64,000 nt of DNA from contig JAJDCO010000063.1 of assembly GCA_029260795.1 (NCBI GenBank), forward strand, positions 39,166 through 103,165. The letters run 5' to 3'. The position numbers and the translations under genes are program-made. This DNA comes from Planctomycetota bacterium. GTDB lineage: Bacteria > Planctomycetota > OFTM77. Shown one piece after another: positions 63,878-64,000 of this stretch (its first letter is position 1; every line of letters begins with the position of its first letter). The notes beneath the pieces were generated by a model. That model had not been told where the DNA came from, ran no database searches, and saw nothing but the letters and a program-made list of their open reading frames with translations.

Positions 63878-64000
63878 ATGTCCGAGACGACGATCTTGAT
63901 CGAGATTCCGGCGGAACTCAAGGGAATCGCTGACGCGTTTCAAGACCTGATCACTTCCGTCGAGCGAAGCATGGAAGGGGCAGCCGGCGGAGCTGCCATC
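63878..64000 (+). CDS. N-terminus of a possible transposase, cut by window edge
   Basis: An open frame with a good ribosome site (AAGGGAGGG) runs from ATG at 63878 out of the window. The 41 visible residues begin MSETTILIEIPAELKGIADA and continue through SVERSMEGAAGGAAI. This resembles the start of ISKra4-type transposases as I remember them, but the fragment is too short to be sure. GGGGACCGCCCC, at about 63821-63832 upstream, could belong to a terminal inverted repeat. Confidence 0.4.
   Translation, partial: MSETTILIEIPAELKGIADAFQDLITSVERSMEGAAGGAAI

Overview
This is a high-GC bacterial chromosomal window, most likely from a member of the Planctomycetota. The best evidence is the adjacent DUF1549/DUF1553 (PSCyt, CxxCH) and DUF1501 gene pair at the left edge, a combination typical of that phylum. 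It is supported by the many secreted HEAT-repeat proteins, a seven-repeat FG-GAP/ASPIC lipoprotein, a VWA/HEAT protein, an HNH protein and M14 peptidases with inserted Asp-rich (calcium-binding-like) loops. No rRNA, tRNA, CRISPR array or phage region was recognised. One end of a possible insertion sequence lies at the right edge.

Layout. 1-3 kb: DUF1549/1553 plus DUF1501 operon. 3.9-10 kb: aspartate kinase, a TPR lipoprotein, a HemG-like flavodoxin, an FG-GAP/ASPIC lipoprotein and a serine beta-lactamase-family hydrolase. 10.6-13.1 kb: a large secreted protein with what looks like a decayed gluzincin site. 13.4-18.7 kb: a folP-adaptor-RND pump operon; the dihydropteroate synthase resembles Sul-type enzymes. 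18.9-27 kb: an S2P-like protease, a receiver-PAS-receiver protein, a 1065-residue HEAT protein and a histidine kinase/OmpR-type regulator pair. 27-32.7 kb: a 78-bp tandem repeat, an M28-PDZ peptidase, an exported amidase, an alpha/beta hydrolase and an HNH protein. 34.7-40.4 kb: a molybdenum hydroxylase operon whose FAD subunit carries the extra four-cysteine loop known from 4-hydroxybenzoyl-CoA reductase, followed by an aldehyde dehydrogenase. 40.5-42.1 kb: a chemoreceptor. 42.8-47.5 kb: HEAT/thioredoxin-like and HEAT/VWA secreted proteins. 48.6-57 kb: a PLP deaminase-family enzyme, two tandem M14 proteins (one apparently dead), an EamA transporter with an FAD oxidoreductase, and an SDR. 57.2-59.2 kb: an ECF sigma factor overlapping a membrane protein that carries a protease prodomain-like region and a catalytically degenerate subtilase domain. 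59.4-64 kb: a second beta-lactamase-family protein, another HEAT protein, an anchored protein of unknown function and the start of a possible transposase.

How the genes fit together. Much of the window encodes the cell envelope or exported proteins: proteases and protease-like proteins, HEAT scaffolds, lipoproteins, an efflux pump and sensors. Three proteins look like peptidase relatives that have lost catalytic residues (10618-13149, 49964-51745, 57917-59179). The sigma factor/pseudo-subtilase pair is the best candidate for an undescribed signalling system: the pseudoprotease domain could be the extracytoplasmic sensor of an anti-sigma-like protein. All functional statements come from reading motifs by eye; no database search was run.
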